Assembly (NCBI RefSeq): GCF_036699995.1
Contig: NZ_CP144906.1
Span: forward strand, 4,599,001-4,663,000
DNA from: Clostridium beijerinckii
Lineage (GTDB): Bacteria > Bacillota > Clostridia > Clostridiales > Clostridiaceae
Direction: 5' to 3'
DNA length: 64,000 nucleotides
Below are positions 27,901 through 36,435 of this stretch, in pieces. The position numbers and the translations under genes are program-made. The notes under the pieces are model-generated. The model saw only the letters and a list, made by a program, of their open reading frames with translations. It searched no databases and was not told where the DNA came from. Each line of letters opens with the position of its first letter. Positions within the stretch are counted from its first letter, which is position 1.

Positions 27901-28493
27901 GAATCCCAATCTACTAATTTAGCTAATTCATCATATTCAAGAACTTCAATTTTTTGAACTTCATGAGATGTTCTGAATCCATCGAAGAAATTACAGAATG
28001 GAATTCTTGTCTTAATTGCAGTTAAATGAGCAACTGCTGCTAAGTCCATAACTTCTTGTACTGATCCTTCTGCAAGCATTGCAAAACCAGTTTGTCTTGC
28101 TGCCATAACGTCTTGGTGATCTCCAAATATGTTTAAAGCAGAAGTAGCTAATGCTCTAGCTGATACATGGAATACTCCTGGTAACATTTCACCAGCAATT
28201 TTATACATGTTTGGTATCATTAATAATAAACCTTGTGAAGCAGTGAAAGTTGTTGTTAATGCTCCAGCTTGTAAAGATCCGTGAACTGCACCAGCAGCAC
28301 CAGCTTCTGATTGCATTTCCATAACTTTAACAGGTTGTCCAAAAATATTTTTTCTTCCTTGTGCTACCCATTCATCTACGTGTTCTGCCATTGGTGATGA
28401 TGGTGTGATTGGATATATTGCAGAAACTTCTGTAAAAGCATATGCTATATGAGCTGCTGCAGTATTACCATCCATAGTTTTCATTTTTCTCAT
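24984..28493 (-). CDS. nifJ: Pyruvate:ferredoxin (flavodoxin) oxidoreductase
   Basis: PFOR converts pyruvate and CoA to acetyl-CoA, CO2 and reduced ferredoxin or flavodoxin, the central step of clostridial fermentation. The 1169-residue homodimer-type protein has all domains. The first is an N-terminal domain with AIYPITPSSPMAE. Then come the CoA and gamma domains and a two-cluster ferredoxin insert (CIQCNQCSYVCPHA near 700 and CSGCGNCAQVCPAPGKA near 755). A proximal cluster/TPP domain follows (CAGCGETPYAKL, GDGWAYDIGYGG, NTGGQSSKSTPTA). GAGGGG precedes the ATG. Codon use looks like that of a highly expressed gene. A flavodoxin, a likely electron acceptor, is 150 bases upstream. Confidence 0.97.
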   Translation of the reverse strand: MRKMKTMDGNTAAAHIAYAFTEVSAIYPITPSSPMAEHVDEWVAQGRKNIFGQPVKVMEMQSEAGAAGAVHGSLQAGALTTTFTASQGLLLMIPNMYKIAGEMLPGVFHVSARALATSALNIFGDHQDVMAARQTGFAMLAEGSVQEVMDLAAVAHLTAIKTRIPFCNFFDGFRTSHEVQKIEVLEYDELAKLVDWDSVSAFRARALNPNHPVTRGTAQNADVYFQEREAVNKFYNELPETVEGYMAEITKLTGREYHCFDYYGAPDADRVIIAMGSATDVCEETIDYLNANGEKVGVVKVRLFRPFSNERLLAAIPKTVKKIAVLDRTKEPGSTGEPLYLDVRNAFYGQADAPLVVGGRFGLGSKDPNPGHIAAVYENLAQAEPKNGFTIGIKDDVTNTSLEVHVDIDATPEGTTACKFWGLGSDGTVGANKSAIKIIGDNTDMYAQAYFFYDSKKSGGITVSHLRFGKKAIKSPYLINKADFVSCSNQSYIHKYNVLEGLKPGSTFLLNTIWTPEELEEKLPASYKRFLANNNIKFYTINAVGIAQEIGLGGRINMIMQSAFFKLANIIPVEDAIKHLKDSVVTSYGKKGEKVVNMNNAAIDKGVESIVAINIPEAWKTAQDEAAEEIKHATKFVKDIVIPMNRQEGDQLPVSAFAGMEDGTFEAGTAAFEKRGIAVNVPEWDKEKCIQCNQCSYVCPHAVIRPFLLTEAEKNAAPESVKAVAAKALKTEEPLFYAMGISPLDCSGCGNCAQVCPAPGKALVMQPQESQHVNIPAWDYLVHDISVKKNPMSVNTVKGSQFEQPLLEFSGACAGCGETPYAKLITQLFGDRMMIANATGCSSIWGGSAPSTPYTTNKEGHGPAWANSLFEDNAEYGFGMFLGVKAIRERLAEKAEAAIAANDPAKAEIQDWLDNIDEGAGTRDRAAKLVAALEKSGTEIAKEMLAEKDYFVKRSQWIFGGDGWAYDIGYGGVDHVLASGEDVNIFVFDTEVYSNTGGQSSKSTPTAAIAKFAASGKKTKKKDLGMMAMTYGYVYVAQVNMGADKNQVLKAIAEAEAYKGPSLIIGYAPCINHGLRIGMGNSQEEAKRATASGYWQMYRFNPELKDAGKNPFSLDSKEPTADFKEFLMGEVRYSSLAKAFPEQAEALFEKTKKDAMDRLEGYKKLANQQ

Positions 28494-28643
28494 CGCGTTG
28501 ACCCCTCTTTCTAATTTTAAACATAAATTAGTAATTTAAATTTATTAATAAGTTAGTCTTAAAGACCACCTAATAAACATATTAATATTTATCTTAAGAG
28601 ATTTTTAACAATAGACGCACGAAACAATATGACAAACCTTATA

Positions 28644-29075
28644 TTAATTAACTAGTTTTTTTCCTAATTGTTTAATAATGTTTGCCTGCGTTTTAGTTGG
28701 TGAATCTTTAATTGTTAAATCTCCAATTACATTAAAACCATAAGATGACATTTCATCTTTCCATAATTTCATAAAAGTATCTTCAATCCACCCGTAAGTT
28801 GCAAATAAAATACAATTTTTATTTATGTTTACATCTCTATAGTTTTGTAATTGATCTAAAAATGGTTTCATTTCTTCCTGTTCGATTTTAGTGGCATCTA
28901 CTGCTGGACTTCCAAAAGCAATAGAATCAGCTTCTAAAACATCTTCCAATGTGGCATCTGCAACGTGCTTCACACTTACTTCCGCTCCTTGCTCCCTAGC
29001 ACCATCTGCCATAGTGTTCGCAAGTGCTTCTATATTTCCTCCACAACTCCAATAAATGATTGAAACTTTTTTCAT
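28644..29075 (-). CDS. Flavodoxin
   Basis: A 143-residue flavodoxin: KVSIIYWSCGGNIEALANTM (FMN phosphate loop), AIAFGSPAVDATKIEQ-like 60s loop, and CILFATYGWIEDTFMKLW in the 90s loop. Flavodoxins carry one electron between redox enzymes, and PFOR directly downstream is the obvious donor. The phosphate loop reads SCGGN in place of the usual TGNT. The first ATG (29090) is five codons too early; AGGTG fits the ATG at 29075. A good promoter lies at 29143-29170. Confidence 0.9.
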   Translation of the reverse strand: MKKVSIIYWSCGGNIEALANTMADGAREQGAEVSVKHVADATLEDVLEADSIAFGSPAVDATKIEQEEMKPFLDQLQNYRDVNINKNCILFATYGWIEDTFMKLWKDEMSSYGFNVIGDLTIKDSPTKTQANIIKQLGKKLVN

Positions 29076-29142
29076 TGTAATGCACCTCATCTTCTTGTTA
29101 AATAATTAACTTATGTTTTCACTAAAATGAACTTACTCTTTT

Positions 29143-29170
29143 ATTATATCTCACATATTTTTTTTTGCAA
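29143..29170 (-). promoter_or_regulatory. Sigma-A promoter of the flavodoxin gene
   Basis: TTGCAA (29165-29170) and TATAAT (29143-29148) on the minus strand with a 16-base, mostly A, spacer. It is about 70 bases upstream of the flavodoxin ATG and may also feed PFOR. Confidence 0.6.
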
Positions 29171-29224
29171 GATTTGATTGTATAATTTGTGCTTTATTTA
29201 AATAATAATTACAAATTTAATAAA

Positions 29225-30304
29225 TTATTTTTTTATCTTAACACTTCTTAATAATACGTTTATTATTGCTTCAACACCGCTTTTGGCTTGACTCTTTTCA
29301 ATATTATTAATTAATTCATCTTTTCTTTTTTTTAGCTCAAGAACTTTTTCATATAATACATTATTTTTAATTTCTTCTTCTTGCAGCATTAATGAATACC
29401 CTTCTTTTTCAAACGACTTAGCATTTAATATTTGATCCCCTCTACTTGCCTTTTTTGAAAGTGGTATTAATAGTGTTGGTTTTTTTAATGCTAGAAATTC
29501 AAATATAGAATTAGCACCTGCTCTTGAAATTATATAATCACAAGCCTTCATAAGGTCAGGCAATTCTTCGGTTACATATTCAAATTGCTTATACCCTTTT
29601 TTATTTAAAAAATTATTATCTACATTACCTTTTCCGCAAATATGAATTATATTAAAATCTTTTAAAAGCTTATCTAGATTTTTTCTTATTTCTTCATTTA
29701 TGAGCTTAGAACCTAGACTCCCCCCCATAATAAAGAGAATCTCCTTATTGTCAGAAAATTCACATATTTTTTTTCCTCTAGTCTTATCTCCGTTAAGTAT
29801 TTCTTCTCTGATTGGGCTTCCTGTAAGTACTCCTTTATCATCCTTTACAAACTTTAGACTTTCTCTAAATGTGACACATAGTTTATCACAAAATGGTGCC
29901 GAAAGTTTATTTGCAAGCCCTGGAGTCATATCTGATTCATGTGCAACCACTGGTATTTTTTTAATAGATGCTGCTATTACAACTGGAACAGCTACAAACC
30001 CCCCCTTTGAAAAAATCACATCTGGTTTTTCTTTTGATAATATTTTTAGTGCTTGAGCAATTCCCTTTAAAATTTTGAATGGATCAGTAAAATTTTTCAC
30101 ATCAAAATATCTTCGTAATTTCCCGCACGAAATTCCGAAAAAAGGTATATTGTTTTTAGTTATTATTTCTTTTTCAATGCCGTCAAAACTTCCGATATAT
30201 TTTATCTCAAAGTCCTTTTGCTTTAATTTAGGAACTAAAGCCAGATTAGGAGTAACGTGACCAGCAGTTCCTCCCCCTGTCATTATTATTTTATACTTAG
30301 CCAA
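29225..30304 (-). CDS. murG: UDP-GlcNAc:lipid I GlcNAc transferase MurG
   Basis: MurG adds GlcNAc to undecaprenyl-PP-MurNAc-pentapeptide at the inner face of the membrane, making lipid II. The 359-residue GT28 protein has the N-terminal glycine loop [11 protein letters not shown], the [13 protein letters not shown] motif, and the C-terminal donor site [36 protein letters not shown]. The start codon is TTG with AGGA nine bases before it. It is not in a mur/div cluster here; recJ lies upstream and flavodoxin downstream. The protein resembles the variant that starts [16 protein letters not shown]. Confidence 0.93.
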   Translation of the reverse strand: MAKYKIIMTGGGTAGHVTPNLALVPKLKQKDFEIKYIGSFDGIEKEIITKNNIPFFGISCGKLRRYFDVKNFTDPFKILKGIAQALKILSKEKPDVIFSKGGFVAVPVVIAASIKKIPVVAHESDMTPGLANKLSAPFCDKLCVTFRESLKFVKDDKGVLTGSPIREEILNGDKTRGKKICEFSDNKEILFIMGGSLGSKLINEEIRKNLDKLLKDFNIIHICGKGNVDNNFLNKKGYKQFEYVTEELPDLMKACDYIISRAGANSIFEFLALKKPTLLIPLSKKASRGDQILNAKSFEKEGYSLMLQEEEIKNNVLYEKVLELKKRKDELINNIEKSQAKSGVEAIINVLLRSVKIKK

Positions 30305-30399
30305 AAACTATCATCCTTTCTTATAATCACTCAAAATTTATGATATGTAATTTTAAGTTTATAACATTTTTTTATGCTTAGCTAAAAAACTTTATATCT

Positions 30400-32166
30400 T
30401 TATCTATAGTTTTGTACTACAATTTGTATAGTAGTATTACCATTATATTCATTAATACTTGGATAAAATACTAAATCAAGGTTTACATGATTGTATTCTC
30501 CATTATAAAGTTTTTGCAATTCTTCGTTTCCATATTTATTGCTAACTTCTTCCTCAAATTTTTCAATATCCCCAAAATAAATAGCATCCAGAGCTTTATT
30601 CATCCTGGTCTTGAGTTTTAATTTTAGCACATTCCTATTCTTCCCAAGTATTGTTGCCCTTAATAAATTAATATTTTTCTCAGCAAACAATGGTTTAGAG
30701 TTTGATTTACCAAAAGGCTCTAATCTTTCCAAATCATTTATCACATCGTAATTTATATCATCAAGTGGCAAAACCGAGTCTATGGTAACTTTTCTCAATA
30801 AATCCTCGTCTTTTAAAACTGTATTCTCATTTAATCTTCGCCTAAATTCATCTATATTTTCTTCCTTTAACGAAAAACCTGCTGCCATAGGGTGTCCACC
30901 AAATTTTTCAAGCAGGTCCTTACACTTAATAAGCTCTTCAAACATATTGTATTCTTCTATTGATCTTCCTGAACCCTTCACACCATGTTCCGCTTTTGTT
31001 ATCACCAAAGTTGGAACATTATATTTTTCTTTTATTCTTCCTGCTATTATACCTGCTAAACTTTCATGTATATCAGGTATATAAATAACAAATACCTTAT
31101 CATTTATCATTCCACTTTTTTCTATAATTTCAACAGCGGCCTCAACACCCTTCATAGTCATATCTTTTCTCTCTTCATTCAGCTTAACTAACTCTTTTGC
31201 GAGCCTTACTGCTTCCTCTTCGTCATCTGAGAGCAATAATTCCAATCCTCTTTTAGCCGAATCTAGCCTCCCTGAAGCATTTATACATGGCCCTATAATA
31301 AATCCAAGATGATATACCGATAAAGTTTTTTCTGTTAATTCGCATTCTCTTATTAATTCTTGTAAGCCTAAGTTAGTTGTGCTGTTAATAAGCTCTAATC
31401 CCTTTTTAACAAATATCCTATTCTCATCTACCAAATCTACAACATCGCAAACTGTGGCTATTGCTAAAAATTCTATGAATTTATAGCATTCTTTTTTATC
31501 TATATTAAAAGCATCATAAAGAACCTCTACTAGCTTAAATGCTACGCCCGCTCCACACAATTGTTTAAATTTATAATTACATTCACTTTGCTTTGGATTT
31601 ACTACTGCATCAGCGCTTAAGCTTATGAATTCTCTGACGTTATTTTCTTTCTCAACAAATGGTATATCATGATGATCTGTAACTATTACAGTAATTCCTA
31701 ATTCTTTTGCGTATTTTATTTGGTCTATAGCGGATATACCATTATCGCAAGTTAGTATGGTATCAACCCCATCTTCTTTTGCCTGCCTTATAATATTCAT
31801 ATTAATTCCATATCCATCTTTTATTCTATCTGGAATTTCATAATCTACATTTGCATTGCACCTTTTTAAAGCTGAGTATAAAATATAAATACTTATTACA
31901 CCATCAACATCGTAATCTCCAACAATTCGTATCTTATTCTGAGATTTTATTTTCTCATGCAGTATATCAACTGATTTTTCTAAATCTTTCATCTCTCTAG
32001 CCTCATGAAATTTATCAAAATCAGGATTAATATAACTCCTTATCATTTCATCGCTTACAATATTTCTGTTTACTATAAGCCTGCTAACTAATTCTGAAAG
32101 CGCATATTTTTTAGATATGTATTTATAGTCAGCTTTTATATTTTTTATAAACCATCTTTCTGCCAT
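30400..32166 (-). CDS. recJ: Single-stranded-DNA exonuclease RecJ
   Basis: RecJ is a 5'-3' single-strand exonuclease of the DHH superfamily used in recombination and repair. The 588-residue protein has motif I GDYDVDGVISIYIL, the TCDNG motif, DHH in VTDHHDIPF, the NASGRLDSAKRG segment of DHHA1, the KGSGRS and GGHPMAAGFSL motifs, and an OB-fold C-terminus. AGGGGAG supports the ATG at 32166 (MAERWFIKN); the longer reading from 32196 adds non-family residues. It stands just downstream of the pfpI gene. Confidence 0.94.
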   Translation of the reverse strand: MAERWFIKNIKADYKYISKKYALSELVSRLIVNRNIVSDEMIRSYINPDFDKFHEAREMKDLEKSVDILHEKIKSQNKIRIVGDYDVDGVISIYILYSALKRCNANVDYEIPDRIKDGYGINMNIIRQAKEDGVDTILTCDNGISAIDQIKYAKELGITVIVTDHHDIPFVEKENNVREFISLSADAVVNPKQSECNYKFKQLCGAGVAFKLVEVLYDAFNIDKKECYKFIEFLAIATVCDVVDLVDENRIFVKKGLELINSTTNLGLQELIRECELTEKTLSVYHLGFIIGPCINASGRLDSAKRGLELLLSDDEEEAVRLAKELVKLNEERKDMTMKGVEAAVEIIEKSGMINDKVFVIYIPDIHESLAGIIAGRIKEKYNVPTLVITKAEHGVKGSGRSIEEYNMFEELIKCKDLLEKFGGHPMAAGFSLKEENIDEFRRRLNENTVLKDEDLLRKVTIDSVLPLDDINYDVINDLERLEPFGKSNSKPLFAEKNINLLRATILGKNRNVLKLKLKTRMNKALDAIYFGDIEKFEEEVSNKYGNEELQKLYNGEYNHVNLDLVFYPSINEYNGNTTIQIVVQNYR

Positions 32167-32304
32167 TTCTTCTCCCCTCACAGCATGCCGCAACAATACC
32201 CCTAAGACCTTTGATCCTAGAGGTTATATACTTTAGATTTCCATATCTTTCATTTCTCTTATACTGAAATAAAGTGAAAACTTTCCCAGTAAATTTGATA
32301 ACTT

Positions 32305-32856
32305 TTACCCTATAAACATCTTATATAGCATACCAGATGAAATACTTTCTACTTTATTCTCATACCCAAGAATATCTAATAACTTATATGCAAATGCCAT
32401 CGCTGTTGCTGGGCCTCTGCTAGTTACTATATTCTTATCAACTACTACAGCATCTTCTAAATATTCACAATTTGGTAATTCATCTTCATATCCTGGATAA
32501 GAAGTTATATTTCTTCCCTCTGTGATTCCCGCTCTTCCAAGAACTATTGGTCCTGCACAAATTGCTCCAATTAATTTTCCTTCTTTGTTTTGCTTTTTAA
32601 CAAATTTTATTACTCTCTCATCATCTCTTAAGTTAGTAGCTCCTGGAATTCCTCCTGGTATTACCACTAAATCATATTCCATATTTTCATCAAAAAGCTT
32701 ATCTGCCTGAACTACCACACCATGACTTGACTTAACTTGCTTTTCTGCAATTGATACTAAATCACAAGTTACATCTGCCCTTCTTATTATATCAGATACA
32801 GTTAAAGCCTCTATTTCCTCAAAACCTTCTGCTAATAAAACGCATACTTTCTTCAT
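32305..32856 (-). CDS. DJ-1/PfpI/YajL family protein
   Basis: The 183-residue protein has the DJ-1 signature: acidic GFEEIEALT (Glu13/14), YDLVVIPGGIPGATNL, and nucleophile Cys100 in AICAGP followed by the SYPGYED loop. Members include YajL-type chaperones and glyoxalase III or deglycase-like enzymes; which activity applies is debated in the field. It is monocistronic, with a strong hairpin 25 bases upstream of the start and AGGAGG as ribosome site. Confidence 0.88.
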   Translation of the reverse strand: MKKVCVLLAEGFEEIEALTVSDIIRRADVTCDLVSIAEKQVKSSHGVVVQADKLFDENMEYDLVVIPGGIPGATNLRDDERVIKFVKKQNKEGKLIGAICAGPIVLGRAGITEGRNITSYPGYEDELPNCEYLEDAVVVDKNIVTSRGPATAMAFAYKLLDILGYENKVESISSGMLYKMFIG

Positions 32857-32880
32857 ATCAATTCCTCCTTAAATCTAAAC

Positions 32881-32920
32881 AATGAGGATATCCTAAACTA
32901 TTTTTTAGAACACCCTCATT
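32881..32920 (-). other. Hairpin in the pfpI leader
   Basis: On the minus strand AATGAGGGTGTTCTAAA pairs with TTTAGGATATCCTCATT across 17 positions. The three non-Watson-Crick positions are all G-U pairs on this strand only, so the stem is read from the minus strand. There is no T-run, so it is probably a leader structure or the end of upstream transcription. Confidence 0.5.
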
Positions 32921-33047
32921 CTGCTTCTCTTCAATTTATACCTACATTATACCCCATTTATTGTTTAACTACCACAAATTAATTGTTAGAATTGGAACTT
33001 TCCACTCTATAATCTTCTTTACTTTCTTGTAACCAACTACCATAAAT

Positions 33048-33080
33048 GATTCACACATAATAATATATTATGTGTGAGTC
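33048..33080. terminator. Palindromic hairpin, likely terminator downstream of the topoisomerase genes
   Basis: GATTCACACATAATA and TATTATGTGTGAGTC form a 15-bp stem with a three-base loop. The 531-base gap 32857-33388 contains this, the hairpin at 32881 and the tandem repeat at 33145. The small open frame in the tandem repeat is not a convincing gene. Confidence 0.45.
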
Positions 33081-33144
33081 ACTCACTTTGCTAAAAAGTA
33101 AGAATCAAAATTTTTTATTTTATATACAACATAACTAGTTGTGT

Positions 33145-33380
33145 TTAATAAGTTCCACATTGTTCTTCGCACTCTTTTTAGCAGTGCGCACTTTTTTTTA
33201 TTGGCAATATGTTCTTTTTTGTACTTTTCACTTTTTATAATTATAAGTTCTTGGTTATGCTTAATAAGTTCCGCATTGTGCTTCGCACTCTTCTTAGCAG
33301 TGCGCACTTTTTTATATGTGCTATGTTCTTAATTGTGCTTCGCACCTTTTTTATAGTTATAAGTTCTTGGTTGTGCTTCG
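33145..33380. repeat. Tandem 117-bp repeat with GTGCTTCGCAC hairpins
   Basis: The unit TTAATAAGTTCC(A/G)CATTG...CTTCGCACTC...TTAGCAGTGCGCAC starts at 33145 and again at 33262, a period of 117. A partial third unit (GGTTGTGCTTCGCACCTCTT) reaches the parC stop. Each unit carries a GTGC/GCAC hairpin followed by a T-run. Related single units are at 7855 and 41628. Confidence 0.7.
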
Positions 33381-33388
33381 CACCTCTT

Positions 33389-36301
33389 TTATATGTGTAC
33401 ATCTTTTATTTCATCATCAAGTGAGACCATCATTATACTTGTTCCTCTTCCAGCTCTGTTTTGAAGTTTAATATCACTTATATCCATTACTGATTTTTCC
33501 TTACCCTTAGAAACAAGTGTAATTTTTGTATTATCGGAAGATAAAATCACGCTATTGTCATCACTTTTCCTGTAATTGCTATGATACTTTCCAAAAATAA
33601 CTTGATCTTCATCCCTTAAACTTATTCCTGTTACTCCCGAAGCTATTTTACCCATTATATTTACATTTTCAACCGGGAATCTTATTGCCATTCCTTTTTT
33701 AGTTATCATGATTAAATGTCCAAGCTTTATTTGATTCATTTCTACAGATACAACTTCATCATCTTCAAACTTAAACTTATAGCATGCTTGCTTTAGGAAG
33801 TCACCTTCAAATTCTTTTAACAATGTTTTCTTAACCATTCCTTTTTTCGTAAACGTGTATACTCCTAAATCTTCATCATAAGAATCAATGGAAATCAAAC
33901 TTATTATCTTTTCTCCCTTTTCCATTTTACCTATAAATGCTTCTACATTTATTTCTTTATTTAAAACATTTCTCATTAAAAATACTGGTATTTTATATAC
34001 ATATCCCCTGTTACTAAAGATAAGCAATTCCTTTAAAGAATTTGTTTTAACTTTTAACGAATCCTCTTTTATCCTATCATAGGATTTAAACTTATTCTTA
34101 TCCGTAACTCCAACACTTAATTCAAAATATTCAATTTCATTAGTGTCTTCTACTTGACTAATTTCATCCTCTTCTGAGAAATTAAATAGCTGAGTAGGTA
34201 AAATATTTCTAGCAGTTTCCTCTAGATTTTTTATTTCAAGAGTAAATTCCAACCCTAGTTTACTCTTAACTTTTAAGAACTTCTCTTCTTCTTCCAATTC
34301 TCTCATTGATACATCAATTAGCTCATCGCCATCTCTAAGTTTTAACGCTTGAAGTTTACCATATGCAGTTTGGAATTTATCTAGAGAACTTAACTTAATT
34401 CCTCCATGTTTTGTTATAAATCTAAATGCTTTGCTAGGATTGAAATTATCTATGGATATCGCTGCAATTATCTTTTCATTATCAAGATTTAAGGATTTAA
34501 TAATATCATCTAATCTATCCCCTTTTTCTTTCCATTTCATTTCAGGAATATTAATGCCCTTCGTTTGGTACATAAAACCTTTATCCGTAAATACAAGAAG
34601 TGTATCCTTAGTATTAGAATTTATTAAATATTTTAAAGAATCTCCTTCTCTATACTCAATATCTTCTGGATTAGAACTAGATCTATTGTAGTTTTTTAAT
34701 GGTATTCTCTTTACAAATCCATCTTTAGATATTGTTATCATAACTTCTTCTACAATAATTAATTCTTCAACATCAATTTTACTTTCATTATCATCATGTA
34801 TAATTTCAGTTCTTCTATCATTTCCGTACTTATCGCTTATTTCTTTTAATTCACTTTTAACAACTTTCAAAAGTTCTTTTTCGCTAGATAAAATCTTTTC
34901 TAGTTTCTTTATAAGCTTCTCAAGCTGCGCATATTCTTTTTCAAATATTTCTATTTCAAGACCAGTTAATCTATATAGCATAAGTTCTAATATAGCTTGT
35001 GCTTGAGCCTCAGAAAACCCAAATTTGCTTATCAAGTTTTCCGATGCATCCTTTTTAGACTTTGAACTTCTAATGGTTGCTATAACTTCATCTAAAACAC
35101 TTATAGCTTTAATAAATCCTTCAACAATATGATGCCTCTTTTTTGCCACATCAAGTTCTTTTTGGGTTCTTCTAGTTATTATTTCTTTCTGGTGCTCTAC
35201 ATAATATCTTATTATAGCCTTTAAACTCATAGTTTCTGGCTTTCCATTTGCAAGGGCTACCATGTTAAAACTTATGTTACATTGTAAATCAGTTTTCTTG
35301 AACAAATATTTTAGAACTTTATCTGCGACATCTTCATCTGCATTTTTCTTTAATTCAATTACAGCTCTTATTCCACTTCTATCAGACTCATCTCTAATAT
35401 CTGTTATAGATTCCAATGCTTTTGCATGTCTCTTATCTCCTGTCATTTCAGATATTGTTTGGAGAATCCTAGACTTATTTCTTCTGTATGGGAATTCAGT
35501 TATAATTATTCCCATTCTTCCATTTTCCAATTTTTCAATTGAAGTTTTTGCTCTATAAGCTACTTTTCCTTCACCAGTTTCATATGCTGATAAAATGGAT
35601 TTTTCCCCTATTAAGATTCCTCCAGTAGGTAGGTCTGGTCCTTTTATATATTTCATAAGTTCAGAAGTAGTTATTTCATTATTATCAATATATGCTAGTA
35701 CTCCTTCTGTTACCTCTCCCAAATTATGTGGAGGTATATTAGTTGCAAGCCCTACAGCTATACCAAACGCTCCATTTACTAATAAATTAGGATATCTACT
35801 CGGTAATACTTTAGGTTCCATTTCACTATCAGAATAGTTTGGAACCATTTCTACCGTGTCCTTTTCAATATCTCTTAGCATTTCCATTGCAATAGGAGAT
35901 AATCTAGCCTCTGTATACCTCATAGCCGCAGCCCCATCACCATCGATAGATCCCCAGTTCCCGTGACCTTCAATTAACGGTGCCCTAGTTGAGAAATCTT
36001 GAGCTAGTATTACCATAGATTCGTATACAGATGAATCACCGTGAGGGTGATACTTACCTAAGATATCTCCAACTATTCTTGCAGATTTATAATAAGGTCT
36101 ATCCGGAAAGGCCTTAAGCATATATGAACCATATAAAATTCTTCTATGCACAGGCTTAAGACCATCTCTAACATCAGGAAGTGCTCTATCTTTAGCAACT
36201 TCTATAGCATATGGTAAATAATTCTCTGGCATTGCTTCTTCTAAAGGAATACCAATTATATTATTATCTTTAGGTATAATATTTTCATTCTTTTTTGCCA
36301 T
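33389..36301 (-). CDS. parC: DNA topoisomerase IV subunit A (ParC-like; GyrA family)
   Basis: The breakage-reunion subunit of a type II topoisomerase. The 970-residue protein has the conserved [10 protein letters not shown], the DNA-gate helix [15 protein letters not shown], the catalytic Tyr in [11 protein letters not shown], and [10 protein letters not shown], followed by a long beta-propeller C-terminal region. I see no QRRGGKG-type GyrA box in the C-terminal part, which favours a ParC (decatenation) role over gyrase. AAAGGAGAAGAG fits the ATG at 36301. It pairs with the ATPase subunit upstream, separated by 134 bases that contain a palindromic repeat. Confidence 0.85.
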   Translation of the reverse strand: MAKKNENIIPKDNNIIGIPLEEAMPENYLPYAIEVAKDRALPDVRDGLKPVHRRILYGSYMLKAFPDRPYYKSARIVGDILGKYHPHGDSSVYESMVILAQDFSTRAPLIEGHGNWGSIDGDGAAAMRYTEARLSPIAMEMLRDIEKDTVEMVPNYSDSEMEPKVLPSRYPNLLVNGAFGIAVGLATNIPPHNLGEVTEGVLAYIDNNEITTSELMKYIKGPDLPTGGILIGEKSILSAYETGEGKVAYRAKTSIEKLENGRMGIIITEFPYRRNKSRILQTISEMTGDKRHAKALESITDIRDESDRSGIRAVIELKKNADEDVADKVLKYLFKKTDLQCNISFNMVALANGKPETMSLKAIIRYYVEHQKEIITRRTQKELDVAKKRHHIVEGFIKAISVLDEVIATIRSSKSKKDASENLISKFGFSEAQAQAILELMLYRLTGLEIEIFEKEYAQLEKLIKKLEKILSSEKELLKVVKSELKEISDKYGNDRRTEIIHDDNESKIDVEELIIVEEVMITISKDGFVKRIPLKNYNRSSSNPEDIEYREGDSLKYLINSNTKDTLLVFTDKGFMYQTKGINIPEMKWKEKGDRLDDIIKSLNLDNEKIIAAISIDNFNPSKAFRFITKHGGIKLSSLDKFQTAYGKLQALKLRDGDELIDVSMRELEEEEKFLKVKSKLGLEFTLEIKNLEETARNILPTQLFNFSEEDEISQVEDTNEIEYFELSVGVTDKNKFKSYDRIKEDSLKVKTNSLKELLIFSNRGYVYKIPVFLMRNVLNKEINVEAFIGKMEKGEKIISLISIDSYDEDLGVYTFTKKGMVKKTLLKEFEGDFLKQACYKFKFEDDEVVSVEMNQIKLGHLIMITKKGMAIRFPVENVNIMGKIASGVTGISLRDEDQVIFGKYHSNYRKSDDNSVILSSDNTKITLVSKGKEKSVMDISDIKLQNRAGRGTSIMMVSLDDEIKDVHI

Positions 36302-36316
36302 ACTCTTCTCCTTTTT

Positions 36317-36435
36317 TGATGCATAATGCACAGTTCACAATGCACAATTAATTGTGAAATTTCTAAATTTTAATTTCAAGTTCCGCAGGAACGTGTTCAT
36401 TAATTGTGCCTTGTACATTGTACACTGTGAATTGA
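36317..36435. repeat. Imperfect palindromic repeat between the two topoisomerase genes
   Basis: CACAGTTCACAATGCACAAT on the left faces ATTGTGCCTTGTACATTGTA followed by CACTGTG on the right. The inner part has ATTAATTGTG and CATTAATTGTG. It resembles the TTGCAA family interior and lies between the parE stop and the parC ribosome site. Confidence 0.55.

Noticed and set aside
28560..28600. Rex-type operator (TTGTTAA...TTAACAA) upstream of PFOR
   Set aside because: Only a TTGTTAA half and a weak TTAA are present with the wrong spacing; not enough to claim redox control.
33083..33307. 74-codon minus-strand open frame ending in YKIKNFDSYFLAK
   Set aside because: It lies almost wholly inside the tandem GTGC hairpin repeat, its protein repeats the DNA repeat, and it has no ribosome site.
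33145..33380. CRISPR array suspected from regularly repeated GTGCTTCGCAC units
   Set aside because: The period is about 117 bp with the whole unit repeated, no unique spacers, and no cas genes nearby.
36317..36435. Attachment site or regulatory RNA between parE and parC
   Set aside because: The palindrome is imperfect and resembles the dispersed repeat families; no integrase or riboswitch-like core is present.
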